A DNA stretch of 64,000 nucleotides from Planctomycetota bacterium (GCA_029259635.1 JAJDEU010000039.1:1-64000); one strand, 5' to 3'. Positions 31,569-40,995 are shown, numbered from the stretch's first letter. The notes: generated by a model from the letters alone, not told the origin. Numbers and translations: made by a program.

Positions 31569-32582
31569 ATGAATCGACGCTTGTTCCTGTCATGGCATTC
31601 GGTCTTGGCCTTCGCGGTCGTGGCCGGTTTCGTAGCCTGGATGATCGCCGGCGGGATGAGCCCCGGCCGCGGTCCCGGCTACCACCGCGGATTCTTGCTC
31701 GCGACCGGTTGGACGACGCTCGGCTTGTTCAGCATCGTCATCACGCACGTGATGCGGAAGTACGCGCATAAGCTCGGCGTCTCGCCGGAGTTTCGGATGC
31801 GCATGCCGATCGAAGAGCTCGAGCGCGCTGAAATGGCTCTGAACGAAATTCGCCGCAAGGTCATGGGCGGAGCACTCAGCGCGCGCGCGGATATTCATCG
31901 CGCGGCGCGGAACGCCCTGAAAGAGCACGGCGTGCAAAAGCTCCTCCGCATTCAGCTCGAACCGGGCACACGCGTCGGCGATCCGAGCTGGCGCGTTCTC
32001 GCGCTCCCGACTTTTCCGCTCGGCAAGATGTTTCACTGGATGCACGCGCACCTGTTCTACGGAATCGCCGCGCTGATGCTGGTCGTGTTGCACGCGGGCT
32101 ATGCGCTGCGTCCGGGCATGGGCGGCTCGCTCGAGGTACTCGCCGGATTCGTCGCGATTACGGGGATCGTCGGGGTCTACTTTTGGTCGACGGGACCCGC
32201 GAAACTGACCGAGCGCGAGGGGGATCTGACCACCGAGAAAGCCTTTGCGTTGGATAAGAACTTAGAGCGCAAAGTGGATGCGGCTTTTGAAGGCGTGGAC
32301 CCGGCGCTGCATTCCGAGTTCAAGGCACTGCAAACCGACGGGGGAGGATTCGCCGAACAAGCCAAGCTCGTGCGATCCAAGGTCGCGAGCTCTGGTCAAG
32401 TTCCCGCTGGAGTCAATGACCTGCTGGCGTTGCTCGGTCAACAGAACGCGGTTCGTGGAGAGCTGCGCGCGTTGCGCCGTATTCGAATGCGCATGCACGC
32501 CTGGCGTGTTGTGCATATCCCGGCGGCGATCCTGTTGCTTGTTCTTGTCGCTATCCACATCTACAGCGTCTTCGCCTACTAG
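31569..32582 (+). CDS. Cytochrome-b-like membrane protein
   Basis: A 337-residue protein with about five helices: residues 8-28, 42-62, 155-178, 184-208 and 312-333. The ATG at 31569 is preferred to TTG 31557. Two helices carry paired His: 'MFHWMHAHLFYGIAALMLVVL' followed by 'HAGY', and 'MHAWRVVHIP' with 'LVAIHIYSVF'. This fits bis-His heme b binding in the manner of NarI/FdnI or ferric-reductase-like quinol-handling subunits. A cytosolic charged loop separates helices 2 and 3 and another (about 215-300) is helical. Next downstream is the [4Fe-4S] protein, so the pair could form the membrane module that moves electrons between quinol, the iron-sulfur protein and the multiheme cytochromes. No name can be given. 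Confidence 0.7.
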   Translation: MNRRLFLSWHSVLAFAVVAGFVAWMIAGGMSPGRGPGYHRGFLLATGWTTLGLFSIVITHVMRKYAHKLGVSPEFRMRMPIEELERAEMALNEIRRKVMGGALSARADIHRAARNALKEHGVQKLLRIQLEPGTRVGDPSWRVLALPTFPLGKMFHWMHAHLFYGIAALMLVVLHAGYALRPGMGGSLEVLAGFVAITGIVGVYFWSTGPAKLTEREGDLTTEKAFALDKNLERKVDAAFEGVDPALHSEFKALQTDGGGFAEQAKLVRSKVASSGQVPAGVNDLLALLGQQNAVRGELRALRRIRMRMHAWRVVHIPAAILLLVLVAIHIYSVFAY

Positions 32583-32636
32583 GGAGTCTTCCGTCGTGTA
32601 CGTCGTATCCCCAAAGCCGAGCCTCGAGATCCTCGC

Positions 32637-34160
32637 ATGAGTGTTATTCCTGAGGAGGTCTACGAGCTCTCCCTATTTGCGAAGCTCAATCCGAAGCAGA
32701 AGAAGCTGCTGGAGGCCGAAGCCTCGCTCGACATCTGCGCGGCCGGCGAAGTCTTCTCGCGTCAGGGTGAGTACAGCGAGCGTTTTTGCGTGATCCTCAC
32801 TGGCGGCGCCAGCATGTATCGCAAGGAGGACGGGGAGACGAAGCTGCTGGGCGCTTTTGGTCAAAAGGATTGGTTCGGAGAGCTGGGCGCGCTTTCGAGC
32901 CAGCCCGAGCCCGCGACGCTCAAGGCGGATACGAACTGCACATTCATCGTCTGCGACCAGGCTCTTTTCAAACAGCTCTATAAGAACAAGCACTTCAAGG
33001 CGCAGGTCGACGGTACCTACCGAAAGCTCTCGCTCTCGGTGCACCTGCGTGTGGCTCCGCTCTTCAAGAATCTCTCTTCGCGCCAGCTGCAGAGCCTCGA
33101 AGGTCGCCTCTCCATGTTGGAGTACGACAAGGGACGCGTGATCGCCGAGCAGGGCGCCGCGACCGACGCGGTCTACCTCGTGCGGAGTGGAGCGATCTCC
33201 TGCCGCAGCAAGAAGACCGGCAGAATCCTCGGCTACTACATGAGCAACTCGACCTTTGGCGAGCACTGCTTGACCGCCAAGGGAACCTGGCCCGGGGACT
33301 ACGAGACGATGGCGGTGACGTCGGTTCTCAAGATACCGGTCGACGTGTTGCGCGACGTGTTTTCGGCGGAACCCGATGTGATCGCTGAGCTCTCGCGCCG
33401 CGCGGACCAGATTCTCGCGGAAGAGCACGGCGAGTCGACCGGCTTGTACGACCAGGTTGGGGGCGGTTCGGGCACTGCACCGACCTCGGATGAGCTCGAA
33501 GTCATGGTCGGCAAGCAGTCGATCAAAGGAGGCGAGGCGCTCGTCATTGACCTGGATCGCTGCGTACGCTGCAACGCCTGTGTCGAGTCATGCGTCTCCG
33601 TCCACGATGATCGCATTCCGCGGCTCTCGAAGACGGGGAATCGCGTCACGAGCAAAGAGACCGGCCGGCCCGTGATGCTCGCGACCTCGTGCTACAACTG
33701 CGAAATCCCCGAGTGCATGATGGCCTGCGAGTACGGGGCGATTCGCCGCGATGTGCAGGGTTTGATTCGCTACGTCTGGGATAACTGCGTCGGTTGCCAG
33801 ATGTGTTCGAGCGCTTGCCCGTACGGGGTGATCAGCATGACACCGCCGCCCTCTGCGGGAGCGACCGAGCCCGTCTTCAAGCGGCATTGGTTCCTCCAGA
33901 CGATTCCGTTTATCGGCAAGAAGTTCGCCGGAAGTCACCCCGACAAGTCGAAGCATTCGGCCGAACCGAAGCCGGACGAGAAGGCGGTCGGCGCGCTGCG
34001 CGGTGTGGAGTCGCGCGGCAAGGCCATTAAGTGTGATCTCTGCGCTGGCCTGCCTTTCGAAGCGTGCGTCTATAACTGTCCCACGCAAGCCATCATCCGG
34101 ATGAATCCGGAACGTGTTTTGACCGGTCGCGACGAGCGGACGCTGCTTCCGAAGCATTGA
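32637..34160 (+). CDS. Double cNMP-binding domain fused to a four-cluster [4Fe-4S] protein
   Basis: A 507-residue cytosolic protein. Residues about 10-125 and 137-265 are two cyclic-nucleotide-binding (CAP-type) barrels ('GEVFSRQGEYSERFCVILTG' and 'GRVIAEQGAATDAVYLVRSG'). Neither has a DNA-binding helix-turn-helix. Residues about 300-500 hold sixteen cysteines in four sets: 'CVRCNACVESC', 'CYNCEIPECMMAC', 'CVGCQMCSSACP' and 'CDLCAGLPFEACVYNCP', the layout of NrfC/DmsB/HybA electron-transfer subunits. The fusion suggests that a cyclic nucleotide or another ligand gates electron flow. It follows the cytochrome-b-like gene by 54 bp and precedes the FHA-cytochrome gene by 50 bp. Confidence 0.9.
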   Translation: MSVIPEEVYELSLFAKLNPKQKKLLEAEASLDICAAGEVFSRQGEYSERFCVILTGGASMYRKEDGETKLLGAFGQKDWFGELGALSSQPEPATLKADTNCTFIVCDQALFKQLYKNKHFKAQVDGTYRKLSLSVHLRVAPLFKNLSSRQLQSLEGRLSMLEYDKGRVIAEQGAATDAVYLVRSGAISCRSKKTGRILGYYMSNSTFGEHCLTAKGTWPGDYETMAVTSVLKIPVDVLRDVFSAEPDVIAELSRRADQILAEEHGESTGLYDQVGGGSGTAPTSDELEVMVGKQSIKGGEALVIDLDRCVRCNACVESCVSVHDDRIPRLSKTGNRVTSKETGRPVMLATSCYNCEIPECMMACEYGAIRRDVQGLIRYVWDNCVGCQMCSSACPYGVISMTPPPSAGATEPVFKRHWFLQTIPFIGKKFAGSHPDKSKHSAEPKPDEKAVGALRGVESRGKAIKCDLCAGLPFEACVYNCPTQAIIRMNPERVLTGRDERTLLPKH

Positions 34161-34210
34161 TCATTCATGAGTACACGAAGTAAATCGCGGGTAGAAAGAG
34201 GGCAGTGATC

Positions 34211-36367
34211 ATGGGACGGATAGTCGTCAAGTCGAAGAAGAAGGTCCGCTTTGAATCCGAGTCGGGATCGGTTCGATTCGGAACCCGAACGACCTGCGAG
34301 GTGACGCTGCGAGACCCGATCGCGGCGGAGGTTCACTGCACCCTCAGCTTCACCCCTCAAGGTTTTGCCGTCGAAGATGGCGGCGCCTCGACGGGGACCT
34401 ACGTCAACGGGCTGCGCGTTACAGGATCTCAGGTCTTAGCGGACGGCGACGAGGTCGTTCTCGGAGTCACGAAGTTCGTCGTCGCGCTCACGCGAGACGG
34501 AGACCTGCCGGTTCTTGAAATCGATTTGCAGGAAGACAAGTTCTTTCAAAAAGCCAAGATGTCGAGCGGCGACAATCCCACCTGGATCCCCGGCGATCGC
34601 GAGGCTTTCAAGGAGGCCGAGATCAACTTCGGGGCTTTTCCGGCACTTCGCGTTACCGGTTGGAGCGCTGTGCTCGTCGGGGTTCTTGTGATCGTTGTGC
34701 TGGCCGTCCCCAAGTTGCGCGGCATGGTTATGATTCCCGGACCCATTCACAATTTGCATGCCGACGTCGTCGAGGATGGGAACTGCGCCGCTTGCCACTT
34801 GAGTGCGGGCGATGACGGGCGATTCGGTTGTGCCGTTTGTCACGAAGACGAGCTCAAAGCGCGGCATCCTTTCGCGGGAACCGTCGGGTTCGCCGTTGCC
34901 GAGCAGGCCTGCACGCGCTGTCACGTCGAACACCTCGGGACCGTGACCGAGAGCCGGGTAATCGAGGGGAGCGGAGGGGCGAGTGTTCGCGTGCGTGACC
35001 CCAAGTTCGTTCCCCCGAACTTCCGAGATGTCGTGGGTTGCGAAGAGTGCCACCGCTCGAGTGTTCCCGGCGAAGCGGAAGCGTTGCAGCGGTTGGCTCG
35101 CGAGAACGCAGGCCTCGACTCGTCCGTGAGTGGAGGCAAGGCGCCTCTCGCACGTGCGCCTCAGCGGATGGACCAGTTTAGTCACGCACTTCACGTCGGC
35201 GGTCAATCGATTGCATGTGATAAGTGCCACTTGGCCGGCGATGAAGAGGGGCGAGATTTTGCCCCGGTGGCCTTCACGACCTGCATGACCTGCCACCACC
35301 ACGAATCCAACTTGGCCTATAGCGCTGACGAGGTCACTCCAGATTCGGAGTGGATCGCTCTGGCTGCTGACTTTCGAATCGACCTGCATGGTGAGGCTGC
35401 TCTCAGCGCGACCTCGGGCGGCGATTCGAAGGGCTCAGCGCCGGACTCGGCAGGCGGTGGCGACTCGGCAGGCGGGGGCGACGCCGAGGGCAAGTGCCAG
35501 TTCTGTCACACAAGCGGCTCGAAACGTCGCATGAACTTATCGGACCGTCCGTTATTCGTGTCGAGTGTTACCGGGAAAGCGCTCCCCACGGGAGACGGCG
35601 CCCCGGGACTGTATTTCTCTCTGCAGACGCGTGGACATGAGGGACTCACCGACGCCGTCGATTGCGAAAAGTGCCACCACAAGGGCACGCTCGAGAGTCG
35701 GCCGCGAGTGGAGCGCACCTTCTATCATGGCTTGCATCTCTCACAGCTAGCCGTCGGATCTGCCGACGAGCTCGACAGCGAAGGAGCTTTGGCGCTCTCG
35801 AGCTCTTGCGCGGAGTGCCACAGCGAGACGCTTGGATCTACTCAGCTCGGAGGCGAACTCTTTGACGCCGAGAGCTGTGAGAAGTGCCACGGCTCGGATG
35901 GAAACGGTCGTGGTGTTCCCATGATTTCGGCATCGTCGCGTACGGAACAAGTGACTCGTTTCGACTTTCCGCACAGCCTGCATGTGGGGTCAACAAAAGG
36001 CCCGCTCTCCAAAGGTTGCTTTGCCTGTCATGAGTTCCAGAGTGCCGGCGACGAGCCGTTCGCCGTACCGACCACACGGCCCGAGGTCGCCAATTGTCTC
36101 GAGTGCCACACCAACCACCAATTCACCAAGGGTGGGTCCTGTGCGAACTGCCACCCGACGAGCTTCCGGGAAGAACCGGACGCACAGCTCGCGAGCTTAA
36201 GCTCGTTTAGTCACTTTGAGCCCGGGCACGCAGCCATGCTTGCCGACTGCAATCGTTGTCACGAGGGAGTTGCCGACGCTGAGCAAGTGCCCGAGATCGG
36301 GATGCCCGAAACCAGCGATAGCGCCTGCTTTGAGTGCCATTTCCAGGAACGATTCCACTGGAGGTAA
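34211..36367 (+). CDS. FHA domain - membrane helix - fifteen-heme cytochrome fusion
   Basis: A 718-residue protein. ATG 34211 sits 9 nt from AGAGGG; GTG 34205 is the alternative. Residues 1-95 form an FHA domain ('VRFGTRTTCEVTLRD', 'AAEVHCTLSF', 'GASTGTYVNG'); the usual Ser-Arg before His is not kept, so phosphothreonine binding may be weak. One helix (about 148-168, 'VTGWSAVLVGVLVIVVLAVP') crosses the membrane. Everything after it is heme-binding: fifteen CxxCH sites from CAACH to CFECH, with extra His in 'FSHALHV', 'FYHGLHL', 'FPHSLHV' and 'FSHFEPGH'. A Gly-Ser-Asp-rich spacer lies near residue 420. Topology would put FHA inside and hemes outside, linking cytosolic assembly to the external electron chain. 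I know no described protein with this order. Confidence 0.9.
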   Translation: MGRIVVKSKKKVRFESESGSVRFGTRTTCEVTLRDPIAAEVHCTLSFTPQGFAVEDGGASTGTYVNGLRVTGSQVLADGDEVVLGVTKFVVALTRDGDLPVLEIDLQEDKFFQKAKMSSGDNPTWIPGDREAFKEAEINFGAFPALRVTGWSAVLVGVLVIVVLAVPKLRGMVMIPGPIHNLHADVVEDGNCAACHLSAGDDGRFGCAVCHEDELKARHPFAGTVGFAVAEQACTRCHVEHLGTVTESRVIEGSGGASVRVRDPKFVPPNFRDVVGCEECHRSSVPGEAEALQRLARENAGLDSSVSGGKAPLARAPQRMDQFSHALHVGGQSIACDKCHLAGDEEGRDFAPVAFTTCMTCHHHESNLAYSADEVTPDSEWIALAADFRIDLHGEAALSATSGGDSKGSAPDSAGGGDSAGGGDAEGKCQFCHTSGSKRRMNLSDRPLFVSSVTGKALPTGDGAPGLYFSLQTRGHEGLTDAVDCEKCHHKGTLESRPRVERTFYHGLHLSQLAVGSADELDSEGALALSSSCAECHSETLGSTQLGGELFDAESCEKCHGSDGNGRGVPMISASSRTEQVTRFDFPHSLHVGSTKGPLSKGCFACHEFQSAGDEPFAVPTTRPEVANCLECHTNHQFTKGGSCANCHPTSFREEPDAQLASLSSFSHFEPGHAAMLADCNRCHEGVADAEQVPEIGMPETSDSACFECHFQERFHWR

Positions 36368-36651
36368 CCGAAACTTCCGAAGTCGTCCGCACGTCTTCGT
36401 TCGGAATCGAACGGTTTTCGGAGATTGGAACCAGAACTGAGACCGATTGGAGCAGGCGTTTTCTCGGCCTTAGGAATGTGACGCTCTCGGGAGGTTTCGC
36501 TCTCGAAATGCTCGCCCTAAGTGATTAAAAGGAAACCTGGATAGTGGGTTTCGTCGAGTCGGTTTTTCGCGAGCGCTCCTCCTTCGAAGGCTTCGGCTTT
36601 CGATTGCTCGCTGAATTAACGGAGACTCCGAGCCCCTCTATTCTCTCCGAC

Positions 36652-36698
36652 AGAGCGGGCGGGTGCGTATCTCCTCACGCATTCGCCCGCTCTCTTTT
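36652..36698. terminator. Strong hairpin between convergent genes
   Basis: AGAGCGGGCG (36652-36661) pairs with CGCCCGCTCT (36684-36693), with further pairing of GTGCGT and ACGCAT inside, then CTTTT on the plus strand. It terminates the FHA-cytochrome operon. The rest of the 339-bp gap 36368-36706 shows no gene. Confidence 0.75.
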
Positions 36699-36706
36699 AG
36701 GCCCGG

Positions 36707-38728
36707 CTATTCGCTAGCGGGCATCTTGTAGAGCGCAGGGTCGAAAGGCGGGTTGGGAACAAACTTGGTCACCTTCTGTGTGTACTCCGCATCCGTTTTG
36801 AGATTGGAATAGGGAATCGTGAGCTCATTGCAGTACAGGTAGTCTCCGGATTTTGACCAGGTCTTGTAGATGGCCACTTGATCGCCTGCGGTGTCCGTAT
36901 AAGACATTCGAGCGGGTCTCCCGTTTTCGGCGAGCTCTATCGAGCAGATCTCCCCGATGCGGTCGCTGAAGACGATTTGTCCGTCTTCGCCCATCCTTGA
37001 AACGATGACGGAGTCTTCGACAGACAGCTGATGGAGCAGGCTATAGAGCCAACGACGAGTGTTCGCGACTTGAACTCGGTACCGAGAATTCGAAGTGAAC
37101 CGAACGCCGAGGTCGCCAGTAATCCAACCCGGTGTACCGTCGGTAACGCAGACTTCTTTATTCCTCGCGCTCTGTTCGACACGAGAGTAGACCTTGTCGA
37201 AGTAGCGCCAGAGGTGAGCCGTCCTGGTACGCCAGATGCCACTCTGTTCGACTTTGGTCTCCGCGACAAGCTCCGCGCCCTTGAGGTTCGCCCAGAGCTC
37301 GCGGCCTCCGAGAGCTTCGAGCATGCGGTTCGTCAGAGCGACGGCTTCGGGGTCGCTCGCAGGAGTAGCGAAGGTGTACTCGATGGTGTCGGTGTAGTAC
37401 TGGAGGTTCTCGGTGATCTTTTCGGCGGGACCCGCTGCGACGATGACCATGCTTCGAACCATGAGATTGCCACGCAGGGCCTTGATGACGTAGTTGCCTC
37501 GGATTTCCTCCGTGGCCTTCGCGTAGAGCTCGTAGTAGTTGGCGGGGAAACGGTGGATCGTCGTTTGGGCGAGTCGATAGGCGCGTACGGCGGGATCCTC
37601 AAGTTGAAGAGCTTCCCACTCGGCGAAACGCAATCGGCCTTCTTCAAGGTCCGGTCGAGTGACACGGCCAGCACGCTGCTCTTGGATAACCGTCATGTAA
37701 GCTTGAAGAGCTTCACCGACGTTCTCGTGGGTCGCGGAAAGCGTTCCCCGGAATAAACCCATGCGGTTCCAGTCCGATTCGAATCCGCACTCCGCCGAGG
37801 TGGCCAGGCCAGTAGCCACGACTTCCTTTTGAATGCGACTCTCGGGGCCGCCATTCGCCGACCACTTCCACGACTCCAGAGCGGGTTGGGTGATGGAGTT
37901 TCGAGAGACTCCCGGAGAGATGACCCGAACCTCGGTGTGGTCAGCACCCGGGACATCCACCACATAGATCTTCGCAAGCAAGGGGGTGTAGAGCGGCTTT
38001 GGCAACTCCGTTGGAACAGCTTCAACCTTGCCGAGACCATCGAGGGCCTTTTTCAAGGCCGCCTTGACGTCATTCCGGGAGAGCGAGCTTACGACTGCGC
38101 AGACCAATCGGTTCGCTCCTACGTTGGCGGAATGGAAAGCTTGTACGTCGGTCGCGGTGAGTGAACGGAGATGATCGAGGTTGGGTGTCGTGGTGTAATC
38201 CGGAAACCGACCGTAGAAAATATGTTCGGCTGCACGATCGGCGATACTGGAGACGGTGCTCTGTTCCACTTCCTGTTCCCGGACCAACGCCTCGCGAGTC
38301 GACGCGACTCTCTCCGTCGGATAATCGTTCGACTTGAGCGAAGCGGCGAGCCGCCCGATGGTCTCCTCGAAATCGGCAGGGGCACACGTGAAGGCAAACC
38401 GGATGGCGTCCAGGTCTACGGACGGCTCGATGGAACCACCTCGGCTCTTCAGCCAGGAGCTTAAATCGTCGGGGACGAGCAAGCGCGCGAGCAGAGTCGC
38501 TACGCCTTTTTGATTGCCGGGCTCTTGGACGCTGCCGCCCCGAATGGCTAGGTGGCCGTGGACCAGCCCGAGCGTGGTGTCTTGCTCGGAGACGAGTTGA
38601 GCCGAGCCGACCTTCTCCGGCTCTTCAAGGCGCAGCGGTGGAGCGCTCGCGTTGGCAATGGAACTGAATCCGCCGGTGGAGGGGACGAGAGAGGCGAGTA
38701 CGAGAACCAGGGCGCAAGAAGGGTTCAC
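36707..38728 (-). CDS. M16-like (non-catalytic) exported protein with LolA-like C-terminus
   Basis: A 673-residue exported protein (signal 'MNPSCALVLVLASLVPSTGG'). Residues about 60-480 follow the two-lobed insulinase/mitochondrial-processing-peptidase fold: 'GGSVQEPGNQKGVATLLARL', 'ADFEETIGRLAASLKSNDYP', 'ADRAAEHIFYGRFPDY' and 'NRLVCAVVSSL'. The zinc motif HxxEH is absent; 'NQKGV' stands in its place, so no peptidase activity is expected. The last 190 residues ('LEALGGRELWANLKGAELVA', 'SIELAENGRPARMSYTDTAG') resemble LolA-type or outer-membrane sorting domains. M16 pairs often have one inactive member; no active partner is seen here. Confidence 0.7.
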   Translation of the reverse strand: MNPSCALVLVLASLVPSTGGFSSIANASAPPLRLEEPEKVGSAQLVSEQDTTLGLVHGHLAIRGGSVQEPGNQKGVATLLARLLVPDDLSSWLKSRGGSIEPSVDLDAIRFAFTCAPADFEETIGRLAASLKSNDYPTERVASTREALVREQEVEQSTVSSIADRAAEHIFYGRFPDYTTTPNLDHLRSLTATDVQAFHSANVGANRLVCAVVSSLSRNDVKAALKKALDGLGKVEAVPTELPKPLYTPLLAKIYVVDVPGADHTEVRVISPGVSRNSITQPALESWKWSANGGPESRIQKEVVATGLATSAECGFESDWNRMGLFRGTLSATHENVGEALQAYMTVIQEQRAGRVTRPDLEEGRLRFAEWEALQLEDPAVRAYRLAQTTIHRFPANYYELYAKATEEIRGNYVIKALRGNLMVRSMVIVAAGPAEKITENLQYYTDTIEYTFATPASDPEAVALTNRMLEALGGRELWANLKGAELVAETKVEQSGIWRTRTAHLWRYFDKVYSRVEQSARNKEVCVTDGTPGWITGDLGVRFTSNSRYRVQVANTRRWLYSLLHQLSVEDSVIVSRMGEDGQIVFSDRIGEICSIELAENGRPARMSYTDTAGDQVAIYKTWSKSGDYLYCNELTIPYSNLKTDAEYTQKVTKFVPNPPFDPALYKMPASE

Positions 38729-39315
38729 GGGAAAAGGCTCCTTAGAAACACTGTGAGCAAAGAAGTGATGGTGAGCGGAGAGGAAGAGGGCTTCCTCCCG
38801 CGATTCCTGACGAATTCGCGGGAGAGTCTACCAGCAGGCGAGCGGAAGCTCGCCGAGTGGTGGTGAATTGCAGTATTCCGCCGTTCGTAGGTTACGGGCG
38901 GGTGGGGGAAGTGTTGACTCGGAGCCCCGAAGGGAATCCGAGCGAGCTGGGGGCCCCCGGGAGGGGGCGTTCCGGGGATCGGATCGACAGGGGAGGTGAA
39001 GATTCGGAGGGCGCTGGGCTCTCAATACTATCCCGCGGAGGGGCGGGGGGAGAGTTGGGGATCGGATGGCAAGGCACGGGAGCCGGAGTTTGGTCGCTGG
39101 CGGTCGGTCGGCCAGTGGAGAGATGAGCTCCATCGGCAAGGGAAGTGGAGGCGTTCTGGAGCCCACCAGCTACAAACCGCATTCTATCCAGCGGCGGGCT
39201 TCGCGCGCCCCGGAACGCAAGGCGTTGGAAGCGCAGTGGATGTGCGGCAGCGCCGAGAAGCTCCGAGCCCGCTCCACGAAATTTGAACCGAGAACCAAGC
39301 GAGAGACAGACGACC
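38729..39315. other. 587-bp intergenic region
   Basis: I see no supported gene. A perfect hairpin GGCGAGC-GGAA-GCTCGCC lies at 38837-38854. Open frames here have the composition of G/C-rich noise. It contains the divergent promoters of the M16-like gene and of the acyl-CoA ligase gene. Confidence 0.5.
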
Positions 39316-40995
39316 ATGCAAGCGAGAGATTGGCATGCGCACTACGACAATGCGGTACCGAGCGAGCTGGACTTCGAAAAGCGACTGCTGACCGACTTTC
39401 TGGCCGAGAGCGCTCGCAAGTTTGGGGATCGAGAAGCGGTCGTCTTTCAGAACACTCGGCTGACGTACCGGGAGTTGAACCGCGATGTCGAACGCTTTGC
39501 TACAGCGCTCGCCAGTTTGGGTGTGAAGAAAGGCGACCGCGTTGCCATCCAGCTTCCGAACTTGCCACAGACGGTCATCTCGTTTTACGCCGTGCTCGCG
39601 CTGGGTGCCCAAGCCGTCATGACGAACCCGCTCTACACGCCGCGGGAGTTCTCACACCAGTGGGAAGACTCGGGATGCCGAGTCGCCATTGTCACCGACT
39701 ACCTGTACGCCAACACGATTCAGGCTCATCGCGCCGAGCTCCCGATCGAACAGTTCGTCTTGGCTTCCATTCCGGAATACCTCAGCTTTCCGCTCAATTT
39801 TTTGGCGCCCTTCAAGCTCCGGAAAAAAGGTCTGATGGCGAACGTCCCTGAGGGAAACGGCGTCCATCATTTTAAGCGCCTGCTCAAACGCCATCCCGCC
39901 ACGCCACCGAAGGTTGAGATCGACTGGGAGGACGAGGCGATTCTTCAGTACACCGGTGGCACGACCGGTGTGTCCAAAGGCGCCGTCCTCACTCACCGCA
40001 ACATCTCGAGCAACGTTCAACAGGTGAACACTTGGTTCACCTGTTTCGAGCCGGGAACCGAAGTGATGCTTACCGCGCTTCCGCTCTTTCACGTGTTCGG
40101 CTTGACGATCGGCATGAACTGGCCGATTTCCGCCGGAGCGAAGCTCGTGCTGCTACCGGACCCGAGGGATGTCGGGGCGGTGGTCAAGGCGATTGAGAAA
40201 GAGCGCGTGACCGTCGTTCCCGCCGTCCCCGCGATGTTCAACGCGATCAATCAGGTCGAAGGAATCGAAGCGCGAGATCTATCGAGCGTGAAAGCCTGCT
40301 TCTCCGGATCCGCGCCACTCGCTCAAGATGTCCTCGAGCGCTTCGAGTCCCTCACGGGCGCGCGCATTCTCGAAGGCTTCGGTCTCACGGAGACTTCGCC
40401 GGTGACCCACGTGAATCCGCTCGAGGGTGAACGGAAGGTCGGAAGCATCGGAATGCCGATCTCCTCGACGGACGCCAAGATCGTGAACGACGATGGTGAA
40501 CAAGTTCCGATGGGGGAGACCGGCGAGCTGCTGCTCAGCGGTCCCCAGGTCATGCGCGGATATTGGAACCGTCCGAACGAAACCAGCGAGGCATTCGATG
40601 GAGAGTGGTTCAAGACCGGCGACCTAGCGACGGTCGACGAGGATGGCTACTTCCGGATCGTCGGCCGCAAGAAGGACATGATTATTGCCGGCGGCTACAA
40701 CATCTATCCCGACGAGATCGATGAGGTGCTCATGGGGCATCCCAAAATCCTCGAGGCTTCGACTATCGGAGTGCCCCACAAGAAGCGCGGGGAAACCGTG
40801 AAGTCCTTCGTGGTGCTGATGCCCGGCGAGACGCTGGCGGAACCCGAGGTCGAAGAGTGGTGCCGCGAGCGACTCGCGGCCTACAAGGTTCCTCGCGAGC
40901 TGGAGTTCTTGGACGAGCTACCGAAAAGCACCGTGCTCAAGGTCCTGCGGCGCGAGCTACGCGACCGCGAAATTCGCAAGCTGGAAGCTCAGTAG
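39316..40995 (+). CDS. fadD: Long-chain fatty acid-CoA ligase
   Basis: A 559-residue acyl-adenylate-forming enzyme. ATG 39316 is chosen over the longer frame at 39145, which adds Arg-rich noise. The AMP signature is 'YTGGTTGVSKGAVLTH', the A5 motif 'EGFGLTETSPV', the A7 'TGDLATVDEDGYF' and the A8 hinge 'GRKKDMIIAGGYNIYPDEID'; the C-terminal Lys lies in 'LPKSTVLKVLRREL'. It activates fatty acids to acyl-CoA with ATP, on the cytosolic membrane face. Its stop overlaps the stop of the opposing gene by 7 bp. The order and length fit FadD rather than acetyl-CoA synthetase. Confidence 0.9.
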   Translation: MQARDWHAHYDNAVPSELDFEKRLLTDFLAESARKFGDREAVVFQNTRLTYRELNRDVERFATALASLGVKKGDRVAIQLPNLPQTVISFYAVLALGAQAVMTNPLYTPREFSHQWEDSGCRVAIVTDYLYANTIQAHRAELPIEQFVLASIPEYLSFPLNFLAPFKLRKKGLMANVPEGNGVHHFKRLLKRHPATPPKVEIDWEDEAILQYTGGTTGVSKGAVLTHRNISSNVQQVNTWFTCFEPGTEVMLTALPLFHVFGLTIGMNWPISAGAKLVLLPDPRDVGAVVKAIEKERVTVVPAVPAMFNAINQVEGIEARDLSSVKACFSGSAPLAQDVLERFESLTGARILEGFGLTETSPVTHVNPLEGERKVGSIGMPISSTDAKIVNDDGEQVPMGETGELLLSGPQVMRGYWNRPNETSEAFDGEWFKTGDLATVDEDGYFRIVGRKKDMIIAGGYNIYPDEIDEVLMGHPKILEASTIGVPHKKRGETVKSFVVLMPGETLAEPEVEEWCRERLAAYKVPRELEFLDELPKSTVLKVLRRELRDREIRKLEAQ

